Shown one piece after another: positions 24,524 to 37,413 of a stretch of DNA of 64,000 nt (positions are counted from its first letter, which is position 1; each line of letters begins with the position of its first letter). Under the pieces are notes generated by a model. It was given only the letters and a program-made list of their open reading frames with translations, was not told where the DNA came from and did no database searches. Source of the DNA: Rotaria sordida (lineage: Eukaryota > Rotifera > Eurotatoria > Philodinida > Philodinidae); assembly GCA_905250125.1 (NCBI GenBank), contig CAJNOL010000383.1:1-64000 (forward strand), in the 5' to 3' direction. The position numbers and the translations under genes are program-made.

Positions 24524-26114
24524 GCAAGACATAAAATCAACATTAAGTCGCTTAGTTCAATACGGAAAATGCATGTATATATACGACGGCTTATGATATT
24601 GATGATTCGTTGATACTTACCTTCGTGGCTAAGAGAGTCATCTTTACATAGACGAACAAGTGTTCAAATTAATTATATTTCATTTGTTCATCGAGTCTTC
24701 ATTACTTTTTATCTCATTCTACTATTTTTGTTGTACAATGTGAATTATAAAATCTTTAAAAAACAAGGATGTGAGTGCAAAGACGATCAACACCCACCCC
24801 GAGCAAGAGCTCTGTTCAATTTTTGATGTGAATGTAGACTTTTTCAAATAAAACTATTTTCTTGTATTTGTTTATTATATTCCTTATGTCAGGCTCAAAT
24901 ATTAAGAGGTTCATTTTGCCACCTGATGATTCTCTTAGTCGAGATGAAATCTAGATCATGGTAGTTGTGACATACATGCACACAAAATGGTGCAAAATTT
25001 TTAATAAAGACTCATCTGAAATTCCGAATATGTCACAAAATTCTCTAATAAAGTCTGCACCTTTTGATGCATGTTTCATAGTTTCAGAAGAAATATTTTC
25101 AAAAAAAATTATTTGAAGTAAAAAATATGAAAAGACTTAAAAACAACCTTTCCTGACGAAGATATGTGATTATCCTTTTCTAATTCAAGACAACTTGATC
25201 AGTTTTAAATCTCAATTTAATAGTTACATTATTTTGTTCGGAGTTAAATTATACATCCGATAGTGTGAGAATGAACATTTCATACAGCATGTTTCGCATC
25301 GGAGAACATCATTTACTGAAATATACCCGAAAATACTACTAGGTATTAGTTCCAAGCCCTCTTCTCTTGAACGATAGCACCAGGAACCTTGAAAAGATTG
25401 TAGAAGCAGAGAGCATGAAATTATCTATCCACTGCTGCTAAATGCTTTAGTTTTAGAATCAATCTTCATGAACACATGTTTACATGAATCGATAGATATC
25501 TGCAGAAAATAGCAAATCGTAGTTTAACGATTAAGGAGGTGTTAATGTTTTCCATTTTGATCTGACAAGAAAAAGTTGTTTGAAAACAAAAGTTGACAGT
25601 TTTGTAGGACGAAAAACGTTCTATCAAATGGGCATAGAACGAAGTGCTGAAAGTGTATTGAAGTGTCTAAAACAAAGAAAATAATTTTCTCTCGTTTAAT
25701 CTGCGCCTTCCGTTATTCAGTTAATGTTTCACTAAAAATCCAACTTTACAAGACAATTCTTTCTCTCTAATCCAATCTCGTTTGATCTTTATTTCTAAAA
25801 TCAAGAAGAAAACTGTCCAATGAAGAAATAAAAAACTTCATTTCAGTTCGATTCCTTATATACTAAGAATTTTAATTGTTGATAAATAAAGTCTACATTC
25901 GTTAAAAAAAACGTAGTCTTTCGTAAAGGAATTAAATTGATTAGTGCGTGTCAAATCTATGGTATGCTTCAAGCTAGATCATTGGCTCATAACTTTTAAA
26001 TGACCAATATACAATTACCCATGCTAGCCCATGCCCACAAGTACATGTACGTGCGAGACGCTCGGTAACATGCACACGTCCATACGCATACTTGTACGTG
26101 TATTCTTGCGTCTC
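24524..26114. other. Intergenic, no gene seen
   Basis: AT-rich spacer. A G/T-rich imperfect hairpin (ATGTGAGTGC ... ACACCCACCCC) occurs at about 24769-24802. The part from about 26040 rises in G+C as it approaches the MULE end and may belong to that element. Confidence 0.45.
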
Positions 26115-28000
26115 TGACGTGACGTATAGTAATACGCATCGTAGCTTCCTAATTGCGACTGAAAATGAAGCCAATTAACACATCAGTGGTCGCAATTCGG
26201 GACACATAGAATAGCGTTGATCTCATGTTTAATGTGTTTCCAAATTACGACCATTTTTTAGTTATCAAACGATCAGCAGTTTTCACTACAATCTTTAGCG
26301 TCTTTTATAACATCAATATAACGATGAGAAACAGGTCGTAAAACTTTTTGATAGGCATCGAAATCTTTTTCATAAATATATTCTTTTTTTTGCTAACAGA
26401 AGTTTGTTATCATCTTGGATATATCTTCCTTTTCTTGGTCTTGTGATTCGCTTTTGTGCTTGTTCTTGTTCATAACGACATATAACAGATTCTTCTGATG
26501 ATTTTATTTTATTAATCCATGTCTATAAATCAAGATTTGTTCTCATCTTTGAATTTAATTGTCGATGATAACCTTCTAAGTGATTATTTGTACATGGCTG
26601 TTCACCAATATTATTGAAATGATTCTACATATGTATAGGAAATCGAGCTTCTTTAACGTAATTTTTTATAACATAATCAGTTAATTTTTCTAATTTTGAA
26701 GCATAATCGCAGAGTTCATTAATAATCTTTTCCATAGAATGATTAATTTCATTTGAAGACATTAAAGATAATGCAATAATATTAGCAATTTAACGACAAA
26801 TATTTTCATGTTTTGATCATTTTACTAAATTACGTTTTCTAACTTTTTTCCATATATTTTGAGCATAATGGAAATTGTATCTTTTTACTAATGCTTGCGG
26901 AAATATATCATCAGTTACATTAATCATACCTTGTTGAAAATCTATTAAGATTGATGATAGATCTAATAAGATATTTTTTTTGTTAGATAAGTAAGTAATG
27001 ATTGAAGTAATTCATGATAACATTTTTCTGATTTTTCTTAGCAACATGAATCAACGATTGGTTTCATGCTAAACTCGTCCCATGCATGTATATGATATGA
27101 TTGAGAGAATAGTACAGTTGATGTTCTAAAAGTTTCATCATCATTCCAATGTTGACTTTTGCTTAACAATTTTAATGCTTGCTCTGATGCAAATGCTATA
27201 ATTTTATGAGGTGTTGCTGAATTACAAAATAAAAATTCTTACTGTGTATTGTTATAATGCATATCATCAGGAATTTTAATTGACGGCAATGAAATGGGTG
27301 TTGGTGGTAATATTGTTAAACGAATAAAGTATAGTGTCGATTTCCATGTTTCGACGACTGATATTAGAGCAGCTGTACCATTTTCATGGCGCTAAACAGA
27401 ATAAACACTATCATACATATGCCTTGCGAATGAAACAAATTAAGTACTAACAAATTTTTTTACTTCTTCTTCATAAATTTTTGTAACAGATTGATCTATA
27501 TCAGTTAAAATTCGACGTTTCAACCCGGGAAGTACAACTTGAACATTTTCTGGTAACTTCGGGTCATAATTATGACTTTCATCATTTGATTTTATAATTA
27601 TATTATTTTTCAGAGTAATAGCGCCAGTGTACAATTTGAAAGTGCAGACATAAATTAACGAACCATTCTGATTTTCACGTTTTAATCGATATCAATAATT
27701 ATTATATAGAATGGCTTTTTCATCTCTTTCAGTTGTCGACCAAGTAAACTTTGTATTCATAATTTGATATGTGGTATGATATTGTCTTCCTCATGATTAT
27801 ATATTAATATAATCAATAAAACACAACTCTTAATCTAATACTGCAAGAACTAATTAATCAAAGTTGTTGCAATTTGAAAACGTATAAAAATGAGATTAAC
27901 GTTATCCTCTGTATTCCGAATTGTGACCACTGGTATGTTAATTGGCGTAATTTTTGATCGCAATTAGAACATAGCCAATGTGCGTAGTATGACGTACGCG
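26115..28000 (-). mobile_element. Decayed MULE DNA transposon with terminal inverted repeats
   Basis: Terminal inverted repeats lie at about 26115-26227 and 27889-28000. The left end, read in reverse complement, has CCCGAATTGCGACCACTGAT, GTTAATTGGC and TCGCAATTAG. The right end has TCCGAATTGTGACCACTGGT, GTTAATTGGC and TCGCAATTAG in the same order. The transposase relic between them is on the minus strand. The outer limits may extend further, and no target-site duplication was identified. At about 1.9 kb the element is short for an autonomous MULE. Confidence 0.7.
26290..27765 (-). pseudogene. FLYWCH zinc-finger / MULE transposase pseudogene
   Basis: Read on the minus strand from about 27762 it starts MNTKFTWSTTERDEKA and shows a FLYWCH-type finger with one in-frame stop. 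The finger ends at SNDESHNYDP and is followed by LPGLKRRILTDIDQ, the linker usual for this class. Further on, after frameshifts and stops, come HWNDDETFRTSTVLFSQSYH (the first catalytic Asp region of MULE transposases, normally DGTF) and YNFHYAQNIWKKV. Near 26560 is the C-terminal NNHLEGYHRQLN motif. At least half a dozen stops or frame changes make it inactive. The transposase would cut and paste the element, but this copy cannot make it. Confidence 0.7.
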
Positions 28001-28280
28001 CATCTAGTATGACGAGATAACATGGATAAATAATAAACATTATCGAGTTTAATCTCATCTACTCATAAAATTTCTTCAAAGTGTGTAAGTGAAGAAGCAT
28101 ATTGAGTTTTACAAGAAATGATTGAACATTTCCTGATTGTTTAAAACTTAATTTTCTTGTTTATTTATCTAATATCTTGTTTAAACAAGGCGCAACTAAA
28201 AACAAACAAACAAATCCTTTATATAAATACAAGACAATTTATAACTAATGAAAATGTCATGAATTTCATGTGAACAAATT

Positions 28281-28286
28281 TTTATT
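28281..28286 (-). terminator. Polyadenylation signal AATAAA
   Basis: AATAAA on the minus strand about 17 bases past the PSMD13 stop codon. It is well placed for the 3' end of that transcript, although the hexamer is common in this base composition. Confidence 0.45.
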
Positions 28287-28302
28287 TGTTTCTCGTTATT
28301 TT

Positions 28303-29508
28303 CTATGAAAGAATATCTCCAGCTTGTTGTTCAACTAATGTAGACATTTGTTTAACATCACTTGTCCATTGATCTAATCGTTTTTTTAATGTAGCAACTT
28401 GTGTTAAATCTAAAACACGTGGTTTAACCCAATGCATATTTAATTTTTGATCAACTTCATCAATACTTCCACGTATTAAATCTAATGATAAAGCTTTCAT
28501 AGCTAATAATTCAATTTGATCAATAGATAATTTGGTTCGTGTAGCAACATCATTAAAACTTAATGCACGTGTACCACCTGCAACAAATATCATATCCATA
28601 AGGCAAAGTAATGTAATTTTTTTTTGTAATATTATTTCTGCCATACGTAAATCAGGTTGACTTTGCCAAAGAGATCTTAATGCTTCAAATTTTTCAACAT
28701 CACCTATATTAAATGCCTGTAATAAATCAATTAACCATTGCTCACGTGTATTTTTAAGTGCATCAAGTATAGGATGTTGAAGAATTTCACCAAAATTATA
28801 AACATTTTCAGCTAATAATGCAGCTAAACCAAGATTAAATGCACGTTCAGCTTTTTCTTTTAACGGAATTAATGATATATCAATGCAACCTAAATGAATC
28901 AAAAGTATTTTTCTTTTTTTTACTTTTCTTTTTTTTTTTGTATTGATTATTTAATTAATTTTACCAAGATATTTAAGTGCATGTTGATAATATCCATTAT
29001 GATTTCCCATAACTCGATAATAATTTGATGCTAAATCATAAAATCTTGAATGTACTGTTGTTAAATGATCAAGTTCATCAAATTTTGGTGTTAAATCTTC
29101 AATAATTTTTTTTGTTTCAATTAAATTTTTTGTTATTAAATATGCTTTACCAATAGTTATATCACAAAGTAAAACAGCTAAAGAATTATTTTTAACTTTT
29201 TCACGTATTTGTTGAATAAATTCAATAGCTTGATCAACTTGTTTAAATGTACGTGTTATAGGTATAATTATTTCAACTAATGCTAATTGATTAATACGAT
29301 GTTCAAAATCTGATAGAAAATTTTCATAAAAATTTTTTAATTGATCACCTTGTTGAAGGTCATCACGATGAACAAATGGTTTTACACGTAATGTTAATTC
29401 ATGCCATAAACGATTTTGATAGAGAGATTCAAGTTCAAGCCATTCATTAGCTAATGAACCACCGACTAATTTTTGTTCAGATAAATATTTTTCAACACGA
29501 GATGACAT
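28303..29508 (-). CDS. PSMD13: 26S proteasome lid subunit PSMD13 (Rpn9)
   Basis: Two exons, 29508-28965 and 28889-28303, with a 75-base intron (donor CTTG|GTAAAA, acceptor CATTTAG|GTTGC), give 376 residues, the length I recall for human PSMD13. Recognisable landmarks include LWHELTLRVKPFV near the start, VHSRFYDLASNYYRVMGNH in the helical repeat region, LKYLGCIDISLIP across the splice, FNLGLAALLAENVYNFGEIL, and the C-terminal PCI/winged-helix part with LLCLMDMIF, IDQIELLAMKALSLDLIRGS and WVKPRVLDL. The protein is a structural subunit of the regulatory lid, involved in assembly and in placing the deubiquitinase Rpn11, and acts in cytosol and nucleus. The start is at the expected point of the family alignment, and nothing is missing. 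Confidence 0.95.
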
Positions 29509-30939
29509 TGAAAACGATCTGTAAAATAAAACGAAAACAAAAAAATGTTACATATCTTCCGTTCAACTCGCAGCATTATATGTATTAAAAAAAAAAAGGG
29601 AGAGAAAGAAAATGATTGGACTATTGACCTTATTCAATGAGTATAGAAAAAAAACAGGTGGCGTAACAAGACTGTACATAGAAACTCAAAGACATGATAT
29701 GTTAGTGTATAATATGTTTGACTTTTGAAAGTAGCAACCAAAATTATTGTATTACTATTAATGTTTGCTTATTATTCTGTGTCTGCAGACATGATAAACT
29801 CGAATTGATAAGTAGACGTAAATGGTAGCCTACATTGTAAGTGGTGATGAAGAATGAAAATCGTTCAAATTTATTGAAATTATCAGCGCTTGTATCGTAT
29901 AATCAAAATTGATTTCTATGTTGCTATATAGATATCTTAACCAATCAGAGTTTATAATACTTATAGATAGAGTGCTCTGTGGACTGAAAATTGGAATAAT
30001 TTAAAAAAGAACATTCTATATGGATGTTTGGAACGCTTCATGTAACGTGCTGACAATTCGTAATTTGAGAAAATTTTTTTTTCATCATAGTTGGATAGAA
30101 CTTGTCAATTGTATTCTAAGATTTTGATTATCAGAACTTCAGTTCCGAAAGAAACGCACATCATATTCAGAATGAGCCTAAAAATCTACATCGAATATTT
30201 TACTTAATAGTCAAAATTTTGGATCTTATACTTCCTCATAATTATTTTCGAATACTCTGCTCTGTGCTTCATCCAACTTTCGAAACTGAAGTTCTCATGA
30301 TTAAAATCTTAGAATGCAAATCCATATTTATGGTTTTTTTGCTATCATATTGAAAAAATCGATTTCCTTAACAATCAAACAAAATTTTTCAACAAGCGTG
30401 CATCATTGTTTCTTAACTATATATCAAGTAAAATCAAAAAATATATTTTTAAATAAATATTGAAGCTACCAAGATATTCTAAGTTTTACTACAAAAACAA
30501 CAACATTTCTATAGGTAACTCAACGAGCTCTATCGAACCATGACACAAAAAGCGCCGAAAAAAATTTTTTCTCAAATTTCGAATTGCCGATACTTTCAAT
30601 CAAAGAAGTCTATTAAGAGTTTAGATAAGCCATTGCGCTTGTTTGTCCAGTTTTTTTTCTCTAAACTTTCGGAAAAAACCTTCGCTTATCGGATAGAAAA
30701 TTTAACAGTGGATTATATTAATGAAATAATCATCAATATTCAGAATCTTTCAGGCGAAGAATAAGTATCGTAGAAAGCATGATTTTACAGTAAAAATTAC
30801 TCGAAAAATAAATTTAGAATAAAAAATCCTCTTATTTCCTTTTGACGATGGAATATTTATTTGTCATAAAAATAAAATAAAAATAAAACAGTAAGAATTT
30901 CTATGAGTATATGAAGTGGCAAGAATCGTTCAAAACAAA
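29509..30939. other. Intergenic with one inverted repeat
   Basis: No gene seen. Inverted arms at 30111-30152 and 30277-30318 share TAAGATTTTGATTATCAGAA, then CTTCAGTTCCGAAAG, and the reverse complements of both around a loop of about 125 bases. This suggests another small foldback element. A 74-residue frame at 30540-30764 is not supported by any motif. Confidence 0.5.
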
Positions 30940-31355
30940 TCAAGTAAGTCATGGTGAAATTAAATATTCTGTTATGGCAGGTATTGTTGCAACATATATA
31001 TGTTCCATCATGTATCTTATTAATGCTGACGAGACATAATTCGTGTGAACACCACCAGATGCTAACATACAACCACGAATTGTCTTTCCATTACCGACCG
31101 GAATCCGAACGATAGAAGTCCACTGTGAATTCATATTGCTAGCCGGTGTAGCTCGATCCAGAAGTATTATAAATAAGATAGTTACTATGACCCTCAACAT
31201 TGGCGACAATATCCCAATGACCTACTAAATCTGGTCCGTTCTGTTTGGAACGTTCATAGATAGTTGCTTCCGTAATTGGTGCATAATTGTACGATGTTCT
31301 GATGGTCTGAAGCGAATAGAGAATGAAAAAGAAACTGTTTCGAGGAAATATCATT
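30940..31355 (-). pseudogene. Possible decayed coding sequence, unrecognised
   Basis: Minus-strand blocks in successive frames read sensibly end to end: ERSKQNGPDLVGHWDIVANV with HSNYLIYNTSGSS (31265-31140), then NSQWTSIVRIPVGNGKTIRG with CMLASGGVHTNY (31135-31030). A frame change separates them. The peptides are richer in G, D, W and P than the background. This may be a broken gene or two exons whose junction I cannot place. No family was recognised. Confidence 0.3.
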
Positions 31356-31989
31356 TATTGATATTCTAGAAAGAGGATCCAGGGATAGAACATGATTAAC
31401 AAACAACGAATGCAATTTATTGCTTGTCACTAAAGAAAGAAAAAAAAACATGATTTTACTTAGTTTCTTTGTTTATACAAAAAAGAAACGTCCTATGTAT
31501 TCTACAATAAGCAAATAACCCAGGTACACAACTGTGTATTGATATTTACTGCAAGAAATGCTTCGTCAAGACAGTCTCCTATTTATGATGAAATGACATG
31601 TTGTCGTTTTATGACATGTCTGGATTAGGGTATGGAAATCAATCGAAATTATACGAGAAAGTGAACTATTAGCTCTGTTCACTATTTGTAAATGTTGACT
31701 TGATGCTAAACCTCGGTACTTAACAGAGTTTTAATGAAATACAAGAAAAAAGATCTTACATATTTTTTCATTTTGATTTGACGCAGTTGTTGCTAAATAA
31801 TCAATTGTGACTACATTATTCATTGTTTATTTATTTTATTATTTCGATTATAATACGTTTCATAAAGTTACTGTTGGTACTTTCCAATTGATTATTATCT
31901 TATATAAATCATTAGGTAAATCTTAACATTTCTTGATTCATATTTATATATTCGTAGTATGGTAGGATTTTATATCCTCTTCGACTAAC

Positions 31990-32420
31990 AAGGAAACCTC
32001 TCTAGATGCTAAAAAGCGTTTGAGCTCAAATTTCGTCCATAAGTAGGCGATGAATAAACTAAAAAAATCCTAGGAGAATATGAGCGCAAGTTGTGGTTCG
32101 GCAAAGATATTGACATTTTACTGTAATTTTCTTGGAACATTTCACTTTCCGGTAAAATCAAAGTTTCGACTTTTGATCTGAAACTTTGTCCACATCAAAT
32201 CATCAGTCAGCCTAGCTTGTCTACAAAGTTTCAGATCAAAAGTCGAAACTTTGATTTTACTGAAAAAGTGAAGTGCTTCGGGATAATTACAGTAAAACGT
32301 CGATATCTCAGTCATGTCGCAACTTGTACCCATATTCACTTAGGATTTTTCTAGTCTGTATATCGCTTACTTGTGAATGAAATTTGAGCTCACAAGCTGT
32401 TTAGCACATGGGAAGGATTC
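31990..32420. repeat. Palindromic foldback element
   Basis: The whole segment is one imperfect palindrome. The outer arms share GAGCTCAAATTTCGTCCATA with its complement near 32375, followed by AAAAAATCCTAGGAGAATAT with its complement near 32335. The inner arms (about 32152-32202 and 32222-32268) contain an almost perfect 45-base hairpin (AAAATCAAAGTTTCGACTTT and continuation) around a loop of about 25 bases. No coding content. This is a likely non-autonomous transposon. Confidence 0.75.
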
Positions 32421-32684
32421 TGCGAGATGAGTAGTTTAAATTGAATTAAGTTTATTTATAGGAAAACAAAAAATAGATGAAAGAGAAGTAAAAATGTTTT
32501 CAATAAATCAGTTGATCAATGTTAATTAAGTTTTTCATTACTACGAAAGAAAAAACAAGAGAGATTATCTATCAAATAAATTATTTCACCGATATTCGAT
32601 ATATTTATTTACAAAATAAAAACACAAAAAACTGTTTGTTTTTTACGGCAACTATTGTTTATATTTATCCAAGATTAATGTTGT

Positions 32685-33532
32685 TTAATTGTTTTTATCA
32701 TATAAAACTTGATCAATAACAATAACAAGAGCTAAAATAAATGCTTGATCTTCATCACCAACAATTTCAACACCATAAGTATCAGATAATGAAAAGAATT
32801 TTTTGTTCACTATTGCCACTGTTCGTCCATCTTTTGTTAATGTAAATGCATGAGCAAAAATATCAAGACCTTCTAATGAATATTGACCATAGGCAGAATC
32901 AATCTTAAATTTTTGACGAAGAAATGAAAATTTCTTTTTTATAACAGCTAATGGATGATCGGAATCACCAGAACGAGCAGATAATATATTGAAAGTTGGA
33001 TGAAGATGTAATAATTCTTGTTGAACTTTAATTAGACCACTAATAAATAGAGGAAAAAAAGAAAAAGTAAAAAATAAAATTCATTGGTTTCTATCAATTC
33101 ATTTATTCTACAGATTCTACATTAGTGAGGTACTCAAGTATAATGGTTATGCATCATTAAGAATAGTATTCTTAACATGATCTATCATATGTATGAGTAT
33201 AAACTTTTGTTTTAAATATGTAAAGCTTATCATCAAGTAAGAAATTTCTTTTATCTATATGAAAATATTGAATTTCGTAGACTGATCAACATCGAATAAT
33301 TTTAGTTGATATGCTTGTTTGTTTTATTTACTTACTTTCCAGCCATATCTTCTAGAACAAGTTTATCACCAATTGAAAATAATTTTGATCGAACTTTGTA
33401 TACATCTTGACCCATTTCATCTTTAATTTTAAAATTATCACCAAGTGAAAATATTTTTTCTCGAATTTGATATCGACGAGCAGGCATTGCTTGTCTATAT
33501 GAATCTGCTGATGGATATGTAGAATAAGCCAT
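32685..33532 (-). CDS. LURP-one-related / tubby C-terminal-like protein
   Basis: Two exons, 33532-33336 and 33039-32685, with a 296-base intron (donor GGAAA|GTAAGT, acceptor TATTAG|TGG), give 183 residues. I chose the second Met (MAYSTYPSADSY) because it opens the family-like MPARRYQIREKIFSLGDNF; an in-frame Met 13 codons upstream is also possible. The paired strands IREKIFSLGDNFKIKDEMGQ and VRSKLFSIGDKLVLEDM, then FKIDSAYGQYSLEGLD and VAIVNKKFFSLSDTYGVEI, are typical of the 12-strand LURP-one/tubby-like barrel also found in phospholipid scramblases. Animal and plant members are of similar length. The biochemical role is poorly known, and the expected location is cytoplasm or inner membrane face. 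Confidence 0.85.
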
Positions 33533-36500
33533 AATAAAATATATCTTACAAATTTTAGTGAAATATGTCACAAACGAACTATATAAATAGTTGATGTCGA
33601 TTTACAGACTTAAATGCACAATGAAAAATATTGACGCCTTTGAAATGACTAAGACATACACAAGTTTGACGTCAAGAAAATGATGCCCTTGAAATAGATT
33701 CATTCAATATTAGTCATACAATGCATCAAAAGCAAATATTGATGGCGCTGAATTCACAGAACAAGAAAAAGAAAAAGAGGAATAAAATATGGCGCACGTC
33801 ATTGACATATTCTTTATTTTGTCATTCAATCGATGTCTGTTTTTTATCATTTCTGTTTTAAAGTTGTTTTTTTTCTATCATAACTCGTGTCTCGTTTATT
33901 TCCTACTCAATATTGAAAATATTTCTTTTTATTGAAATTTAAGACAAAAAAAAAAGGATTTTGATTTATGAAATTGAATACTACTGTGGCATCTGATGCT
34001 CATGCACTCTCAAATAGCAATATGAACTTATTTAAATTGCAATACATGCTATAACATTGTGCAAATGATACATAGATCAAAATAAATTTAAACAAAAAAC
34101 TGTTAGCACAATTCCTGCAAGATTAAAATGTGAAATATGATGTAGTTGCTGTTGCTAATCACACGAAGATTATTTCATTCGTTCTATTCTGGGGCATTTT
34201 TCTTCTCCAAAAATGCAATAGTTCACAGTCTATTACTGCCTGTGACATAGGGAAGAGGAAGTTCAAATTTCTACTCCTATATTTCAACACTCGTTTTAGA
34301 TCGTATTTCACAAAAAGAAATATATAGAATGATATGTTTCATTATCAATATGTCACTGACATCACTAATCGATATTCTTGTCAATTTTGGAGTTTTTATA
34401 AGATTTTTTTTTTTTGACAGAAAAGAAAAAAGGATTCCTGCCTGTAGGTAAAGTTGAAACAAATATAGAGTGATCAATTAAGAAAAACAAGAATCTAGAA
34501 ACAACTATAAGAGATCTACGATGTCTTAGAATTCAGGCAAATTTCTTTATTCTCTTTTCCTGAAAGACTGTAGTCTAACATTCAAGATAAAATGATACAT
34601 AATATTTACATATGCATGTTTATATCAACTAAAGGAGACACAATGCATTTGTTGACTCACTAATGAGTAAAATTACAGTCGATTTTAGAGTTTCTACAAA
34701 ATACATTATTAAAACTCAGGATTTAGCAATAGATCGATTATTATCGATTTCATATAATGAAAATGAGTTAAAATAGAAATTTCATAGTTTTATTGAAGAT
34801 AAATTATTTTGATCATTTATTCCTCCTTGGTGAAAATGTCAGATCTAATACATGTGTATGAAATTGTTTTTCTTTTCTATTATCATTATAAACTTTCTAG
34901 ATTTCATCTGTTTTTATTTCATTTGAAACTGCATGATATTGAATATATTTTGTGAAACTTGCATATATTTTTTCTCGAACAAAATAGTGAGTGTAAGTTT
35001 TAAGTCAAAGTTTTGCGGCTTCCCATTTCAGTCCTTAGCAACCGGGTTGATCATTGATTATGTTTCTATAGCAATCGAGGACAACAAGCGTTGAACGCCT
35101 TTCCGCAGAGTTCCCTTGCAACAAAAAAAAAACACTGAACGCATTAGTGTTTCTGAGCTTACCCAAATATATAATAGCGTGTTGAGACCCGCTGTAGATG
35201 TAATGGATATGTACAACACGCTTATTTATCAATTAAATCAAATACTTAGAATAATAACAATAATGTTAAATCCAGAAAAACAACGAGCAAATAGTAACAA
35301 GACAAACAGAAAATAGAGCGCCAATAAAGAACAGAAAAAACATTTCTGTAAAATGTGACAGATCGTTTCTCTAATAATCGATGATCTTGGAAAAGAACTA
35401 TAGTCTACAAGAGATTATTCACTTCACGTATTTTGTATTAGCATAATAAGGCTAAAGAACACATGTGAGTTCCATATTTCAATCCCAAAGGGACTGAGCT
35501 AACAAACTTTTTAAAATTCTTGTTGATACTGATCAATCATTGTCAGTATCTTCTTTCATTTTTTTATTCTAACAGACTGTTTATCAGAGGTGTCCATCGC
35601 GGCTGTATTTTTTTTTCTAGAGTACATTGCAAACCTTCATTAGTTTGCACAGAATTTTAGTGTCCATCAGCGTAGCATGCTGCGACTCGATAAGTCTCAT
35701 GAATTAGCAACAATAGTTCTAGTTCAATACAGTCGCAACAGTAAAATTCGAAATAGTTTTTTGTATACCATCACAGCAACGGCGCAAAAGTTTCTCTTTT
35801 TCTATCACCGCGGCAAGTTTTCAGTCGCAATGAGTATTTTCATTGTTCACCTATGATAAATGATGAAAGTTAATGAACAAAATCATCAACTGGTGACGCT
35901 ATCTTATATTTCAAGTTTACTACTAGGAAAATTTATATCGCATTGTATATGAATTAAAAACTTTGGCCTGACGCAGTCTAACAGACTCCAGCCGACTGTC
36001 AAACTAGCAGCTCTGATTTGAACATCAGATAGGCATAATTAACGTCTAGATTCGCATAATAGTAGATTCTTCATCAATTAAAAGCTCAGAAAAATACTCA
36101 CATTATCTAAAGTTAAAAATCATCGTCAATTACACAACAAATCGATATCATTGATGTATTCTCAATAAATAACATTGTATTCAAGCGACATCTATCCGCA
36201 TGTTTTGATTCGATCTTACTAGTAGTATTGTGAAACGTCTGCTTGACTTGTTATTTTTCTTAATGACTCTTTTGAATGAGATCGGATAATTCTTCATATA
36301 ATAGAATTCGATTTTAGAGAATAGGAATTTCATTCAGATGACTTTGAGTTGTTGCTACTAGATAATAAAAAAACTTATGTAGATCATTATCTCGAAATGA
36401 ATCAACGAATAAATTCATGTTAAATTTTACAAATCGATTTATTAATAAAAACTATTACCCTTTTTTTTTTTCTTAATTTTAATTCTTATTTATTAGAATA

Positions 36501-36600
36501 AATCGTTTGTACTTTTGATTTTGTACTTTAAATAGAAAATTAATTATTTTTATTTTCAGACAAAAAAATTTTTATTATTTCTTTTTAAAGAATTTTTAAT
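33533..36600. other. Intergenic, no gene seen
   Basis: About 3 kb between the LURP-like gene and the Sm-G gene. It contains the dispersed-repeat copy at 34101-34328. A 66-residue frame at 35116-35316 has no recognisable motif and overlaps a frame on the other strand. The last 150 bases before 36601 are AT-rich and probably hold the Sm-G promoter and 5' untranslated region. Confidence 0.5.
34101..34328 (+). repeat. Dispersed repeat family, copy 2
   Basis: It starts CTGTTAGCACAATTCCTGCA near 34100 and continues with TAATCACACGAAGATTATTT. It ends with GTTCAAATTTCTACTCCTAT, TTCAACACTCGTTTTAGATC and GTATTTCACAAAAAG. The same blocks occur in the same order at 55059-55560, where a minisatellite separates the two halves. 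Only one repeat-unit-like piece (ACTGCCTGTGACATAG) sits at that position here. Confidence 0.65.
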
Positions 36601-36889
36601 ATGAGTGGTAAGTTTTACTTAATATAATATTTCTTTATTCTATAAATTATTTACTTTAGGTAAAGCTAATCCACCTGAATTAAAAAAATTTATGGATAAA
36701 CGATGTAAATTAAAATTAAATGGTAATCGATCGGTCACTGGTGTATTACGTGGTTTTGATCCATTTATGAATTTAGTTATTGATGAAGCTTTTGAAGAGC
36801 TTAAAACTGGCGAAAAACGTCCAATTGGTATGGTTGTTGCACGAGGAAATAGTGTTTCAATGATTGAAGCACTTGAAAGACTTGCTTAA
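36601..36889 (+). CDS. SNRPG: Small nuclear ribonucleoprotein G (Sm-G)
   Basis: Exon 1 is only seven coding bases (36601-36607, ATGAGTG). A 52-base intron (GTAAGT...TTTAG) leads to exon 2 at 36660-36889, giving 78 residues against 76 as I recall for human. The sequence [20 protein letters not shown], then [30 protein letters not shown] and [18 protein letters not shown] spans the Sm1 and Sm2 motifs, with the RNA-contacting FDPFMNLV and RGNS loops intact. The protein is one of seven Sm ring subunits that load on the uridine-rich site of U1, U2, U4 and U5 snRNAs and acts in the spliceosome. Confidence 0.95.
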
Positions 36890-37413
36890 AATTAGTGAAT
36901 TATCTCTTTTATTCATATTGTTGATGTTTCTTTTTTCGTTTATATAGACAAGATCATTGTCTTTGTGTTTTTTTTTGTACTTGTTTCCTCGTATATGTAA
37001 AAGATAAAAAGATCTCGAAATAGCTTGAAGTATATGTATATATTACTGTTACTAGATTAATAGATCAAGAACTCTATTCGATACTTTTGAAAACTGATAA
37101 ATCGAGTAGTGATCACTGTTTCTGAAAATCAAACACAATATAATATTGGTTTTAGGCTGATAAATCACGAATAATTTAAATAATGAAAAGTTCGATCATA
37201 CGGTATGAAAGTAGCCGTCTAGAATGAAATTTTATACGAGTTATTAAAGATTGACATAATTTGAGATGTGCAATGTAAAAGGAGTTGACACTCTTTTCAT
37301 AGATTATACTTTCCTCTTTACTCTTTTTTTTTTGTCACAATATGAAAGCATTAAATTAGACATTGAACATTTTTAATCTTACGAAAGGAGTTCTTCAGTT
37401 GATTATTCATTTT
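36890..37413. other. Spacer downstream of SNRPG, nothing seen
   Basis: AT-rich 3' flank of the Sm-G gene. No further gene or repeat was recognised before the foldback at 37414. Confidence 0.45.

Noticed and set aside
35116..35316. 66-residue plus-strand frame overlapping a minus-strand frame
   Set aside because: No recognisable motif and no splice partners; equally open on both strands, which suggests chance.
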